Of a DNA stretch of 64,000 nt, positions 7,287 through 13,841 are shown one piece after another. This stretch comes from a virus: IMG/VR virus record IMGVR_UViG_3300022851_000011, positions 57,549 to 121,548 of that record. One strand, given 5' to 3'. Position numbers and translations under genes: made by a program. The number at the start of each line of letters is the position of its first letter. Position 1 is the first letter of the stretch. The notes under the pieces were generated by a model. That model saw only the letters and a list, made by a program, of their open reading frames with translations. It made no database searches and was not told where the DNA came from.

Positions 7287-8291
7287 TTATTTAACTTTTC
7301 GTTTTCGAACAGTTCCTTCTGGTGCCGGGATAAGACCCTTATCAGAAAGATATCCGTATTCACCCGTTGCCTTTTCACTGATAAACTCACTAACATATTC
7401 TTCAATACCAGCTATACTGCCAACGTGCTGTTCTTTCACATAAAAGAACAATGACCTAGACACTGGATAAGAACCATCAGAGATGTTTTCAAATGTTGGC
7501 AACACACCATTGATGTGTGAACCTTGAACCTTATCACTGTTATTCTCTAGAAAGCTAAATCCAAAGATACCAACAGCATTCTTATTAGCCGATAGCTTTT
7601 GAACAATCAAGTTGTCGTTCTCGCCAGCTTCTACATAAGCACCATCTTCACGTAGACCATGTGCTACTGCTTTGAACTTTTTCTTATCTGTCTTGCGAAG
7701 TTCTTTCAATGAAGGGAATGTCTTTGCGCCTTTTTCCATAACCAATTCAAGGAACGCATCTCGTGTACCTGACGTTGGTGGCGGTCCTAATATTTCAATC
7801 TTAATTTCTGGTAAGTTAATACCAATGTCATTCCATGTTTCATTTGGATTAGCGATTAACTCGCCATTTGCATCAGGAATAAACTTAGCTAAAGCCAAGA
7901 ATAAATCACGAACGGTTAAGTCAAGATGTGTTGCTCCCTTTGCGTTAGCGATAGCAATACCATCAAAGCCAACTAAAACCTCGGTTACATCAGTCACGCC
8001 GTTCTTTGCGCATAGTTTGATTTCAGAAGGTTTGATTTGTCTTGATGCGTTCGTAATGTCTGGGAATTGTGTTCCAACACCACTGCAAAATAGTTTCAAG
8101 CCGCCGCCTGATCCCGTAGATTCGACGACTGGTGTTTTGAAGGAGGTTGTATTGCCGAATGATTCAGCAACGGTAGTTGAAAATGGGTAAACGGTAGAAC
8201 TGCCTACGATGCGAATTTGGTCACGTGCTTCAGCAGTTGTTGCCACAAGCAAAAATGCCGTTGCGGCGACGGCTAGTAGATTTAGTTTCAT
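7287..8291 (-). CDS. pstS: periplasmic phosphate-binding protein PstS
   Basis: 334 aa with a Sec signal peptide (MKLNLLAVAATAFLLVATTAEA) and then IRIVGSSTVYPF, the PstS N-terminal phosphate loop; STGSGGG (about 60-66) and SGTRDAF (about 175) supply further phosphate ligands. It binds phosphate in the periplasm for the host PstCAB importer. No pstC/A/B follow, as in marine cyanophages that carry pstS as an auxiliary metabolic gene. A Pho-box-like array lies upstream at 8352-8380, consistent with control by host PhoB. Confidence 0.9.
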   Translation of the reverse strand: MKLNLLAVAATAFLLVATTAEARDQIRIVGSSTVYPFSTTVAESFGNTTSFKTPVVESTGSGGGLKLFCSGVGTQFPDITNASRQIKPSEIKLCAKNGVTDVTEVLVGFDGIAIANAKGATHLDLTVRDLFLALAKFIPDANGELIANPNETWNDIGINLPEIKIEILGPPPTSGTRDAFLELVMEKGAKTFPSLKELRKTDKKKFKAVAHGLREDGAYVEAGENDNLIVQKLSANKNAVGIFGFSFLENNSDKVQGSHINGVLPTFENISDGSYPVSRSLFFYVKEQHVGSIAGIEEYVSEFISEKATGEYGYLSDKGLIPAPEGTVRKRKVK

Positions 8292-8321
8292 TTGTTGATT
8301 TCCTTTAAATGATTATTCCTT

Positions 8322-8380
8322 ATTATATCACAAATATTTATATACTTGCAATTTAAGGTTTTGTTACACATTTGTTAAGG
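8322..8380 (-). promoter_or_regulatory. Pho-box-like array and -10 of pstS
   Basis: Reading the minus strand: CCTTAAC-AAAT-GTGTAAC-AAAA-CCTTAAA, three 7-mers at exact 11-bp spacing with A/T-rich 4-bp gaps (8352-8380), then a perfect TATAAT at 8322-8327 and no TTGACA. This is the architecture of PhoB boxes (7-mer + 4 A/T), although the 7-mers only partly match CTGTCAT. Confidence 0.5.
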
Positions 8381-8385
8381 TTTTA

Positions 8386-8622
8386 TTATGTCGATACCCC
8401 ATCCCATTTCCAAAACGGGAAAGAGTTATTCGAGGCGGGTCTACCTAAAGAACACCCCTCATCTTCGGTGCGAGTAGGATGAAAGCAGGGTCCATCTGGT
8501 TCAGAATACATATGATCTTTGTTATAGGTAGGATCGCCGTCATATATGCAGGTACTACAGTTCTTATTTTGTGGCATATGCAATGCTTCCCAAAACTTTT
8601 CTTTCTTAGTCTTGTTTTTCAA
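8386..8622 (-). CDS. FW-family small Cys protein (first copy)
   Basis: Representative of a family with many copies in this window. Each has an N-terminal motif of the type NKEKFWEALxxP, one or more CxxC pairs about 8 residues later (here CSTC), a variable middle with more Cys or His, and a C-terminal W(E/K)WDG. Spacing of Cys suggests a small zinc-binding domain. This copy probably uses a TTG at 8622 inside purS. I do not recognise the family; function unknown. Confidence 0.6.
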   Translation of the reverse strand: MKNKTKKEKFWEALHMPQNKNCSTCIYDGDPTYNKDHMYSEPDGPCFHPTRTEDEGCSLGRPASNNSFPFWKWDGVST

Positions 8623-8821
8623 TGGTAAAATCCTCCATAACTGGATTGACAATGTGTTTAACAATCTCGTTAATATCATCATCTGTTTCAATGTAAAATA
8701 CCTTACCGATGCGGGTGCTTTTTAGCATATCGAATCCCATACCGTGTAGGGCATTGGTTACAGCCACGCCAGCATTGTCACGAATACCGTCACGTAATGT
8801 TGTCGTTATTTTATATCTCAT
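8606..8821 (-). CDS. purS: PurS, small subunit of FGAM synthase
   Basis: About 71 aa. The pattern GVAVTNALHGMGFD, then STRIGKVFYIE, then NPVMEDF matches PurS along its full length, including the closing NPVIEDY-like signature. PurS joins PurL and PurQ to convert FGAR to FGAM in purine synthesis. No purL or purQ is in the window, so it would work with host or distant phage partners. It overlaps FW-family genes on both sides. Confidence 0.8.
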   Translation of the reverse strand: MRYKITTTLRDGIRDNAGVAVTNALHGMGFDMLKSTRIGKVFYIETDDDINEIVKHIVNPVMEDFTIEKQD

Positions 8822-8882
8822 CAAATTCCCCTTTTAATGTTGCCCAAAAGAACTTGTCACCTTCTATTTTTTTCATGTTCAT
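8811..8882 (-). CDS. 23-aa FW-motif leader peptide or remnant
   Basis: Encodes MNMKKIEGDKFFWATLKGEF and then DEI; only the N-terminal FW motif of the family remains. Its stop overlaps the purS ATG, so translation of this peptide could couple to purS. It may be a truncated copy or a real leader. Confidence 0.35.
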   Translation of the reverse strand: MNMKKIEGDKFFWATLKGEFDEI

Positions 8883-9008
8883 TCCCTTATTCCATCCCAT
8901 TCCCACATACATGGTTCGCATGTTGTAGTTATGCGTTGACCCATCTGTTTTTTACAATAAATCTGTGCGTTTGCATAAATCCTGCCAAAACTTTTCTTTA
9001 TCGTCCAT
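8879..9008 (-). pseudogene. frameshifted FW-family copy
   Basis: Starts MDDKEKFWQDLCKRT and stops early; a second frame then continues with CEPCMWEWDGIRE to 8879. One base change would restore a ~42-aa family member. Its ATG overlaps the stop of the intact copy 8998-9189. Confidence 0.55.
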
Positions 9009-9189
9009 AACAATGTTCGCCATTCCACTCCCAATACTCGTCACGCCCCCCACTACATATTGTCATGCCCACTGGATTCATACAATCGCTTAGTAAACCC
9101 GATGAAGCGAAATGAATACAGTTGCGGCAACCTCGTCTATTCAACGGCGGCTTTGATAAATCCTGCCAAAACTTTTCCCTGTCGTTCAT
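8998..9189 (-). CDS. FW-family small Cys protein
   Basis: 63 aa from the ATG at 9189: MNDREKFWQDLSKPP, then CRNC, C, C and YWEWNGEHC. The ATG overlaps the HNH gene stop (ATGA), so it is coupled to that nuclease. Confidence 0.65.
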   Translation of the reverse strand: MNDREKFWQDLSKPPLNRRGCRNCIHFASSGLLSDCMNPVGMTICSGGRDEYWEWNGEHCYGR

Positions 9190-9467
9190 TTCCCGTGGTA
9201 TTGCCACATTACTGCATTGCATCTGGCATGAACCGCACCTTCGGTCATACCAGTATCATGATCATGCTGTAAGTGAACAGGATGCTTAAAGAAGTTCGGC
9301 GGGAATAACCGACGATTAACATCTGTATCCATAATCTCAGTGGTAGGATTATCGGTAAGTGCGTTCTCACACCACCAACATTTTCCGTCTTGAATGCGAA
9401 TGTATTCTTCACGGACTTCACGACGCTCGCGTGCACCGATTCTCGTATAGTTTATAGGTAGTTTCAT
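9186..9467 (-). CDS. HNH / recombination endonuclease VII-like nuclease
   Basis: 93 aa with CWWC, then HLQHDHDTGMTEG-AVHARCN. The HxHDHxxG core plus two Cys pairs (CWWC and the C in ARCN) match the His-Me-finger endonuclease VII family. It could be a free-standing homing nuclease or a structure-specific phage nuclease. A bidirectional terminator lies upstream and FW-family genes follow directly. Confidence 0.75.
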   Translation of the reverse strand: MKLPINYTRIGARERREVREEYIRIQDGKCWWCENALTDNPTTEIMDTDVNRRLFPPNFFKHPVHLQHDHDTGMTEGAVHARCNAVMWQYHGK

Positions 9468-9483
9468 TTAGTATTCTCCATAA

Positions 9484-9528
9484 AAAAAGCCCATACCAGT
9501 TTATATACTAGTATAGGGCTTTTGATGT
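9484..9528. terminator. bidirectional terminator
   Basis: AAAAAAAGCCC-ATAC-CAGT pairs with ACTAG-TAT-AGGGCTTTT, giving a long stem with A and T runs on both sides. It separates the phasin-like gene (minus, ending 9543) from the HNH gene start. Confidence 0.7.
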
Positions 9529-9542
9529 GGTGTTGTCAAGAC

Positions 9543-9716
9543 TTATTTGCTTTGTGCAGATACCTTCTTGAATGCAATAAGACCTTCTTTTGCAGCTTTG
9601 CGCTGTGCTTCAAGACCTTGTTCAATCGCACTGAAATAGTTGCTCTGCATCTTTTCCATTGCTGTTACGAAACCTTCGGGTGTGAAAGCTTTTTGCATAT
9701 CTTCTAATTTAAACAT
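9543..9716 (-). CDS. short phasin-like protein
   Basis: 57 aa, wholly helical: MFKLEDMQKAFTPEGFVTAM, then QSNYFSAIEQGLEAQRKAAK. The amphipathic pattern and the phrase FxxxxEQGLEAQRKAAKEGL resemble the alphaproteobacterial phasin fold, though it is half the usual length. Phasins coat polyhydroxyalkanoate granules; a role here is speculative. AGGAGAGA precedes the ATG. Confidence 0.45.
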   Translation of the reverse strand: MFKLEDMQKAFTPEGFVTAMEKMQSNYFSAIEQGLEAQRKAAKEGLIAFKKVSAQSK

Positions 9717-9849
9717 TCTTAATTCTCTCCTGTTTGAGTTGTTCTAGTCGTTCTCTTGTAATACCCGCACGTGACAATGCTGTACGTGTACGGGCTTGAA
9801 TGAATTCCTCACTAATGAAGTATCCACCAATTCTTTTAAATATATTCAT
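9709..9849 (-). CDS. 46-aa basic protein, DUF1127-like
   Basis: MNIFKRIGGYFISEEFIQAR followed by TRTALSRAGITRERLEQL. The LSRxGITRxRLEQL ending resembles the LSDRELxDIGIxRxDI motif of the DUF1127 (YjiS-like) family, abundant in Alphaproteobacteria. Family assignment is tentative. It overlaps the phasin-like gene by 8 bp. Confidence 0.45.
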   Translation of the reverse strand: MNIFKRIGGYFISEEFIQARTRTALSRAGITRERLEQLKQERIKNV

Positions 9850-10000
9850 AGTCTCTTGCCTCTTTTCCAAGCATTCTCACGATGCTCAAGATCATAAATG
9901 TCCTTGGCTCCTTTAAAGCGTTAGAGTAAGTCAAGATATAACTCGTATCTGTCATTTCTTTGCGCTTAAATAGCGAAATGATTCCATTAAATAAATTCAT
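9836..10000 (-). CDS. small gene disrupted by a 25-bp insertion-like segment
   Basis: The open frame encodes MNLFNGIISLFKRKEMTDTS then about 34 more residues. In another frame the 3' half reads DIYDLEHRENAWKRGKRL, which fits the style of the neighbouring 44-aa gene better. The frame change occurs at the copy of a 25-bp sequence repeated upstream of the GIY-YIG gene, so this is probably a broken DUF1127-like gene. Confidence 0.35.
   Translation of the reverse strand: MNLFNGIISLFKRKEMTDTSYILTYSNALKEPRTFMILSIVRMLGKEARDYEYI
9907..9931. repeat. 25-bp inverted repeat, copy 1
   Basis: Exact reverse complement of 10311-10335 (core CTTACTCTAACGCTTTAAAG). It lies inside the small gene 9836-10000. Confidence 0.7.
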
Positions 10001-10011
10001 AGTTATATCCC

Positions 10012-10146
10012 CTACCAGAAAAAACGCATACCATACAGATATGCCGGTGATGGCTTCTGGTGGTGCTTGTATTCTTCACGAAATTCTGTGCGAAGATACG
10101 TATCGTAATCCCGCTGTTGCGGATGCTTCTTCTTTAAACCAAACAT
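10012..10146 (-). CDS. 44-aa small basic protein
   Basis: MFGLKKKHPQQRDYDTYLRT then EFREEYKHHQ and an aromatic tail. A strong AGGAGAGA precedes the ATG. Short FREE-type proteins of this kind occur in alphaproteobacterial genomes and phages; function unknown. It heads a four-gene run down to 9543. Confidence 0.5.
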   Translation of the reverse strand: MFGLKKKHPQQRDYDTYLRTEFREEYKHHQKPSPAYLYGMRFFW

Positions 10147-10310
10147 TTTGTCTCTCCTACGTGTTGTTAAAGTGTTAATGTGTTTTCATTGTTCTTATTA
10201 TAACATTATTTAGTAGGTAAGTCTATCAAATCACCATGTTGATGTTGCTATGCAGCATTGCGGCGGGAACATAGCTAAATAAAGATGTAAGTCACGATAC
10301 TGAAATATCC

Positions 10311-10335
10311 ACTTACTCTAACGCTTTAAAGGAGC
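10311..10335. repeat. 25-bp inverted repeat, copy 2 (leader of GIY-YIG gene)
   Basis: Exact inverted copy of 9907-9931. Its AAAGGAGC forms the ribosome-binding site of the GIY-YIG gene. The rest of 10147-10310 has no gene that I can support. Confidence 0.7.
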
Positions 10336-10342
10336 ATCAGCA

Positions 10343-10798
10343 ATGTCAAATATTTATACTATATATAAAATCACCAATCAAATCAACAACAAATCTTATA
10401 TAGGATTTACATCATATTCACCGCAGCATAGATGGTCATCACACAAAGTAGCCGCAAATCGTGGGGGGAAATCACTGTTCCAAGCAGCTATTGTGAAGCA
10501 TGGTCCTGAAAACTTCATTGTTGAAACCATCTACCAAAGCCTCGACGAAGATCATACTTTGAACACAATGGAACCTCACTTCATCAATGAATACAATACA
10601 TTCCATGGTGATGGATATAACAGCACGGCGGGTGGCGGAAGTAAACGAAAGGGGAAAAAAGCTGACCCTGAATTTGTAAAATTACAGCAGCAACTAGGAA
10701 AACTAATATTTGCACATATGATACATAATGGTGCTATGCCTCATCCTGATGCGGAGTTATTAAACTTTTTACGAACCTACATATATATAGGCAAGTAG
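10343..10798 (+). CDS. GIY-YIG homing endonuclease
   Basis: 151 aa on the plus strand, against the local trend. IYTIYKITNQINNKSYIGFT contains the GIY and YIG elements, followed by HRWSSHK (catalytic Arg), E (EPHFINEYNT) and GYNSTAGGG. The C-terminal ~45 aa would be the DNA-binding part. Length is near that of short free-standing GIY-YIG enzymes. It carries its own AAGGAGC site within a 25-bp sequence also present, inverted, in the gene 0.4 kb away, a hallmark of recent insertion. Confidence 0.85.
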   Translation: MSNIYTIYKITNQINNKSYIGFTSYSPQHRWSSHKVAANRGGKSLFQAAIVKHGPENFIVETIYQSLDEDHTLNTMEPHFINEYNTFHGDGYNSTAGGGSKRKGKKADPEFVKLQQQLGKLIFAHMIHNGAMPHPDAELLNFLRTYIYIGK

Positions 10799-10885
10799 AA
10801 CAAAACGGTAGTAACCATAATTTATGAGCGTAACCGGATTGCTACATCTTATTGTATCACTTTTCCTCACAGGGGTCAAAACTTT

Positions 10886-10893
10886 TATAAATA
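10886..10893 (+). promoter_or_regulatory. T4-type late promoter of the SbmA-like gene
   Basis: TATAAATA on the plus strand ends only 4 nt before the ATG at 10898. There is no Shine-Dalgarno, so a leaderless late transcript is likely. Confidence 0.5.
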
Positions 10894-10897
10894 CGGT

Positions 10898-11857
10898 ATG
10901 ATAAAATCGTTTTTCTGCTCACCGCAATGGCGTCTATGGGCTTGGGGTGGTTTATTACTACTCTTCGTCTCATTATCTTTCCAAGTGTATCTTACAGTTC
11001 AAATAAATGAATGGTATGGTTCATTCTATAATATTTTACAAAAGGCAACTGAGCATGATATTCAAGAGTTTTGGGATAGCCTGATGACATTCTTTTATCT
11101 TGCGATGCCATATGTCGCTGTCGTTACGGTGACAAACTGGTTCACCAGAATGTATGCTATGCGATGGCGTGAGGCAATAACATTCAGTTACATCCCACGA
11201 TGGCGGCTGGTTATGAGGGAGATAGAAGGTGCCAGTCAGCGTATTCAAGAAGATACGTATCGCTTCGCCCGGATCGTTGAAACGCTCGGGCTACAAGTTG
11301 TTCGGGCATTTATGATGGTCATTGCTTTTATTCCAATCCTTTGGACACTTTCCGGAGGGGTGAGTATTGAGCCATTTGCCAGTATTCCCGGTAGTCTTGT
11401 ATGGCTTGCCATTGCTGTTAGTTTTGGTGGCATTATTGTTTCATGGTTTGTTGGATGGTTCCTTCCCGGTCTTGAATACAATAACCAAAGGGTAGAAGCA
11501 CGGTTCCGTAAAGAGTTGGTGTATGCAGAGGATGACAAACTACGATACGGCTACGAAGAAACATTGATTGATCTATTCAGTGGCATTAAGGTAAACTATC
11601 AAAGACTATTTAATCATTATGGTTACTTTGATCTATGGACAAATATACTAGGGCAGTTTATGGTCATTGCACCTTACCTCGTTATGGGGCCTAGCCTGTT
11701 CACCGGTGCCATCTTATTGGGAACGCTGGTTCAAGTGTCCAATGCATTTCAGAAGGTGTATCAGGCGTTTAGTTTGCCCATAGAAAACTGGACACAGATA
11801 ACAGAACTACGAAGTATATGGAAACGACTAAAAGAGTTTGAAGAAAACATTTCTTAA
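10898..11857 (+). CDS. SbmA/BacA-family peptide transporter, N-terminally short
   Basis: 319 aa against about 406 in E. coli SbmA. Strong matches in order: INEWYGSFYNILQ, EGASQRIQEDTYRFA, LPGLEYNNQRVEARFRKELVY and the C-terminal YKRL-like WKRLKEFE. Five or six hydrophobic segments remain, with the first TM region of SbmA missing. SbmA/BacA are inner-membrane proton-driven importers of peptides such as microcin B17 and bleomycin, and are important in Alphaproteobacteria. It lies alone on the plus strand behind a late promoter. A phage copy is unusual; its role is not evident. Confidence 0.85.
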   Translation: MIKSFFCSPQWRLWAWGGLLLLFVSLSFQVYLTVQINEWYGSFYNILQKATEHDIQEFWDSLMTFFYLAMPYVAVVTVTNWFTRMYAMRWREAITFSYIPRWRLVMREIEGASQRIQEDTYRFARIVETLGLQVVRAFMMVIAFIPILWTLSGGVSIEPFASIPGSLVWLAIAVSFGGIIVSWFVGWFLPGLEYNNQRVEARFRKELVYAEDDKLRYGYEETLIDLFSGIKVNYQRLFNHYGYFDLWTNILGQFMVIAPYLVMGPSLFTGAILLGTLVQVSNAFQKVYQAFSLPIENWTQITELRSIWKRLKEFEENIS

Positions 11858-11860
11858 CGA

Positions 11861-12079
11861 TTATTCATTATAGGTTTTGCCATCCCATTCCCATTGGTTA
11901 TAAGAGGTGGTAGAGGGATGCTTGTAGGATGTGCATCTGGACAGTAGGCTTGTCCCGGCAATGTCGGGATGGGAGCATCCAATCCCACTCTCATATTTAC
12001 ATGTATTGCATCCATATTCATTAAATACAGGCTCAGTCAATGTATTCCAGAACTCTTCTTTTTCTTTATTCATACTCAT
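11861..12079 (-). CDS. FW-family small Cys protein
   Basis: About 70 aa from the ATG at 12079 or 12073: KEKEEFWNTLTEPVF, CNTC, a further Cys pair, and QWEWDGKTYNE. It overlaps the end of the next copy upstream and converges with the SbmA-like gene. Confidence 0.65.
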   Translation of the reverse strand: MSMNKEKEEFWNTLTEPVFNEYGCNTCKYESGIGCSHPDIAGTSLLSRCTSYKHPSTTSYNQWEWDGKTYNE

Positions 12080-12293
12080 AATCGTGATAGGTTTCACCAT
12101 CCCACGCCCATAGATTATTGTTAGTCATGGATGGATGAATCCATGAATTGCAAACATCATACCGTATATTATCGGGGTGCCGACACTCCCCCTTCTTCGT
12201 GACATTTTCTTTATATTTGCAGGTTCCACATCCATAAGCCTTAAATACAGGATCGGTCAATGTATTCCAGAACTCTTCTTTTTCGCTATTCAT
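12066..12293 (-). CDS. FW-family small Cys protein
   Basis: MNSEKEEFWNTLTDPVFKAY, CGTC, CRHP, C, and LWAWDGETY. Very close in sequence to 11861-12079, including at DNA level in the first 60 bp, so the two are recent tandem duplicates. Confidence 0.65.
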   Translation of the reverse strand: MNSEKEEFWNTLTDPVFKAYGCGTCKYKENVTKKGECRHPDNIRYDVCNSWIHPSMTNNNLWAWDGETYHDYEYE

Positions 12294-12294
12294 A

Positions 12295-12585
12295 TTAATA
12301 CTCATCATCAGGCATAGTTTTACCATCCCATTCCCATGCATTGTCTTTATGCATTAGATCGTTCGGGGGCGTGGTTTGGCACACCATACAGGGTTTGTAA
12401 TCGTACGTCTGGTCATGGTCCGCCCCCCATCCTTTAGGATTACCATGCTCGGCGTATTTACAAGAGGCGCAAGTGTGCCTGTGAAATATAGGTTGACTCA
12501 ATGCTTGCCAGAATTCTTCTTTATTCATTCGTTTGGCTTTTACAGTGGGTTCTGAGAGGGCCTTGAAAAATTGTTGTTTGTTCAT
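12295..12585 (-). CDS. FW-family protein with doubled N-terminal motif
   Basis: 96 aa. It begins MNKQQFFKALSEPTVKAKR and then repeats the motif as MNKEEFWQALSQPIF before CASC, CMVC and AWEWDGK. The head has been duplicated in frame, or two copies have fused. The ATG overlaps the stop of the membrane protein gene (TAATG). Confidence 0.65.
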   Translation of the reverse strand: MNKQQFFKALSEPTVKAKRMNKEEFWQALSQPIFHRHTCASCKYAEHGNPKGWGADHDQTYDYKPCMVCQTTPPNDLMHKDNAWEWDGKTMPDDEY

Positions 12586-12785
12586 TAGCCGATCAGTGCG
12601 GAAATGAAGTTGAAGACGACATAGGATATAAACACCATGCCAGTGACTACCATTAGCGGCGCGAGGGTCATCGCCATCGCCATAATCTTATCAATATTGC
12701 TGCCATTTTCCCCATTCATCAAAACACGAATCATGCTGGTCACAATCATTAACAATAATGCTAGAGTTATAGGGGTGGTAATCAT
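12585..12785 (-). CDS. 66-aa two-TM membrane protein
   Basis: The start is the ATG at 12785, with AAGGAGA upstream; the longer frame from 12836 would overlap its promoter. Two hydrophobic segments (ITLALLLMIVTSMI and LAPLMVVTGMVFISYVVFNF) flank a polar loop. Function unknown; holin-like size but no other support. Confidence 0.55.
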   Translation of the reverse strand: MITTPITLALLLMIVTSMIRVLMNGENGSNIDKIMAMAMTLAPLMVVTGMVFISYVVFNFISALIG

Positions 12786-12807
12786 TTGTATCTCCTTATC
12801 TTTACAG

Positions 12808-12836
12808 AGTATACGTAGAAATCTATCGGTTGTCAA
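12808..12836 (-). promoter_or_regulatory. sigma70 promoter of the 12785-11861 operon
   Basis: TTGACA, 17-bp spacer, TATACT; 22-bp leader with AAGGAGA before the ATG at 12785. Confidence 0.75.
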
Positions 12837-13101
12837 CCCATTTTAATGAGAAGTACATAATATCTTTAGGGCTTTTGAAATCAATAACCCATTCGGGTAG
12901 GCATCCTACTGTGTGGGTTTTTACGAAATCTGCTTCTTGTTGTTTGAGATAAACTTCGATATCGGATTCGGTTTTAATCATTTCGGGGGTAAGATTGGTG
13001 TGGTCAACGTATGAACGACCATAATAATAGTGGGTTCCGGCATCTAGCCAGCACTTGAACTTTTGTGCGTGATTTTTGACTTGACTTATGCGTACCTTCA
13101 T
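12823..13101 (-). CDS. hypothetical protein
   Basis: About 92 aa (start ATG 13101). It ends DIMYFSLKWVDNR, similar to EEDAGIFCLQWV in 50928-51209, so the two may be distant relatives. GATAAATA, a late-promoter variant, lies 7 bp before the start. Confidence 0.5.
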   Translation of the reverse strand: MKVRISQVKNHAQKFKCWLDAGTHYYYGRSYVDHTNLTPEMIKTESDIEVYLKQQEADFVKTHTVGCLPEWVIDFKSPKDIMYFSLKWVDNR

Positions 13102-13119
13102 CAATATATATTTATCCTA

Positions 13120-13809
13120 TTAAAACTCCGCCGTAACAATATGTTGAAATGTTTTACTATATACACCCTTATATAAGGGTTCTTTATGGACATTATATTT
13201 TTTTACACCGTTGTCAAATAAGAACTTGGCAAGCTGTTTGAAATACATCGTTCGTCTATTATATGGTCCATGCATTGTGGTTACATGATTTTCGTCAGTA
13301 ATGTAAGTGTAATGTGTCCACGCCTGTCGATCATTATTATCCCATTTGCGATGATGCAATACCACTCGTTCGTCATTACCAGTTTTGATATAAAATGGTT
13401 CTTCAAAAATCCTATTAGTGGTATTTTTATAATCCATCACTGTGGTCACAAAATATTTTTTAGTGTAGCTGGCAAATAGTTTAACCTTGGCTTGTTGTTT
13501 ATCGTTACTATCGCAATACGTGGTGGCTTGATCCATAGCCAATACCAAATCGTATTTCTGGGTAGGTTCTGTAATATACACAATATTTTTATGTAGAAAT
13601 AATCGGTCATCAATTATATATACCTTATACCCAAGGTCAGCAAGACCATAGGCAACAAGGCTATTGCCAACACTCAGCACGGTAGTAAAATCCTGTTTGA
13701 TAACGGACAATACCATATGCGTTTTGATAGCAGCAAGTTCACTTAACTTTGCAACATCAGTAATAGATGTAAAGTCTACAGCAATTGCCGTAAATTCGGT
13801 AGTGTTCAT
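13120..13809 (-). CDS. hypothetical protein with Rossmann-like segment
   Basis: 229 aa. Residues 44-66 (LSVGNSLVAYGLADLGYKVYIIDD) look like a GxG dinucleotide- or SAM-binding strand-loop-helix, and DLVLAMDQ could be the following strand. No catalytic motif is diagnostic; a class I methyltransferase relative is possible. It lies between the amidinotransferase and a small gene. Confidence 0.5.
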   Translation of the reverse strand: MNTTEFTAIAVDFTSITDVAKLSELAAIKTHMVLSVIKQDFTTVLSVGNSLVAYGLADLGYKVYIIDDRLFLHKNIVYITEPTQKYDLVLAMDQATTYCDSNDKQQAKVKLFASYTKKYFVTTVMDYKNTTNRIFEEPFYIKTGNDERVVLHHRKWDNNDRQAWTHYTYITDENHVTTMHGPYNRRTMYFKQLAKFLFDNGVKKYNVHKEPLYKGVYSKTFQHIVTAEF

Positions 13810-13841
13810 TATTATTATTATTCCTTATACCGCTACTGTAT

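Noticed and set aside
9907-10335. Insertion sequence with the 25-bp inverted repeats as termini
   Set aside because: No transposase lies between the copies; the interval holds small genes, and the GIY-YIG gene is outside it. Homing-type repair explains the repeats better.
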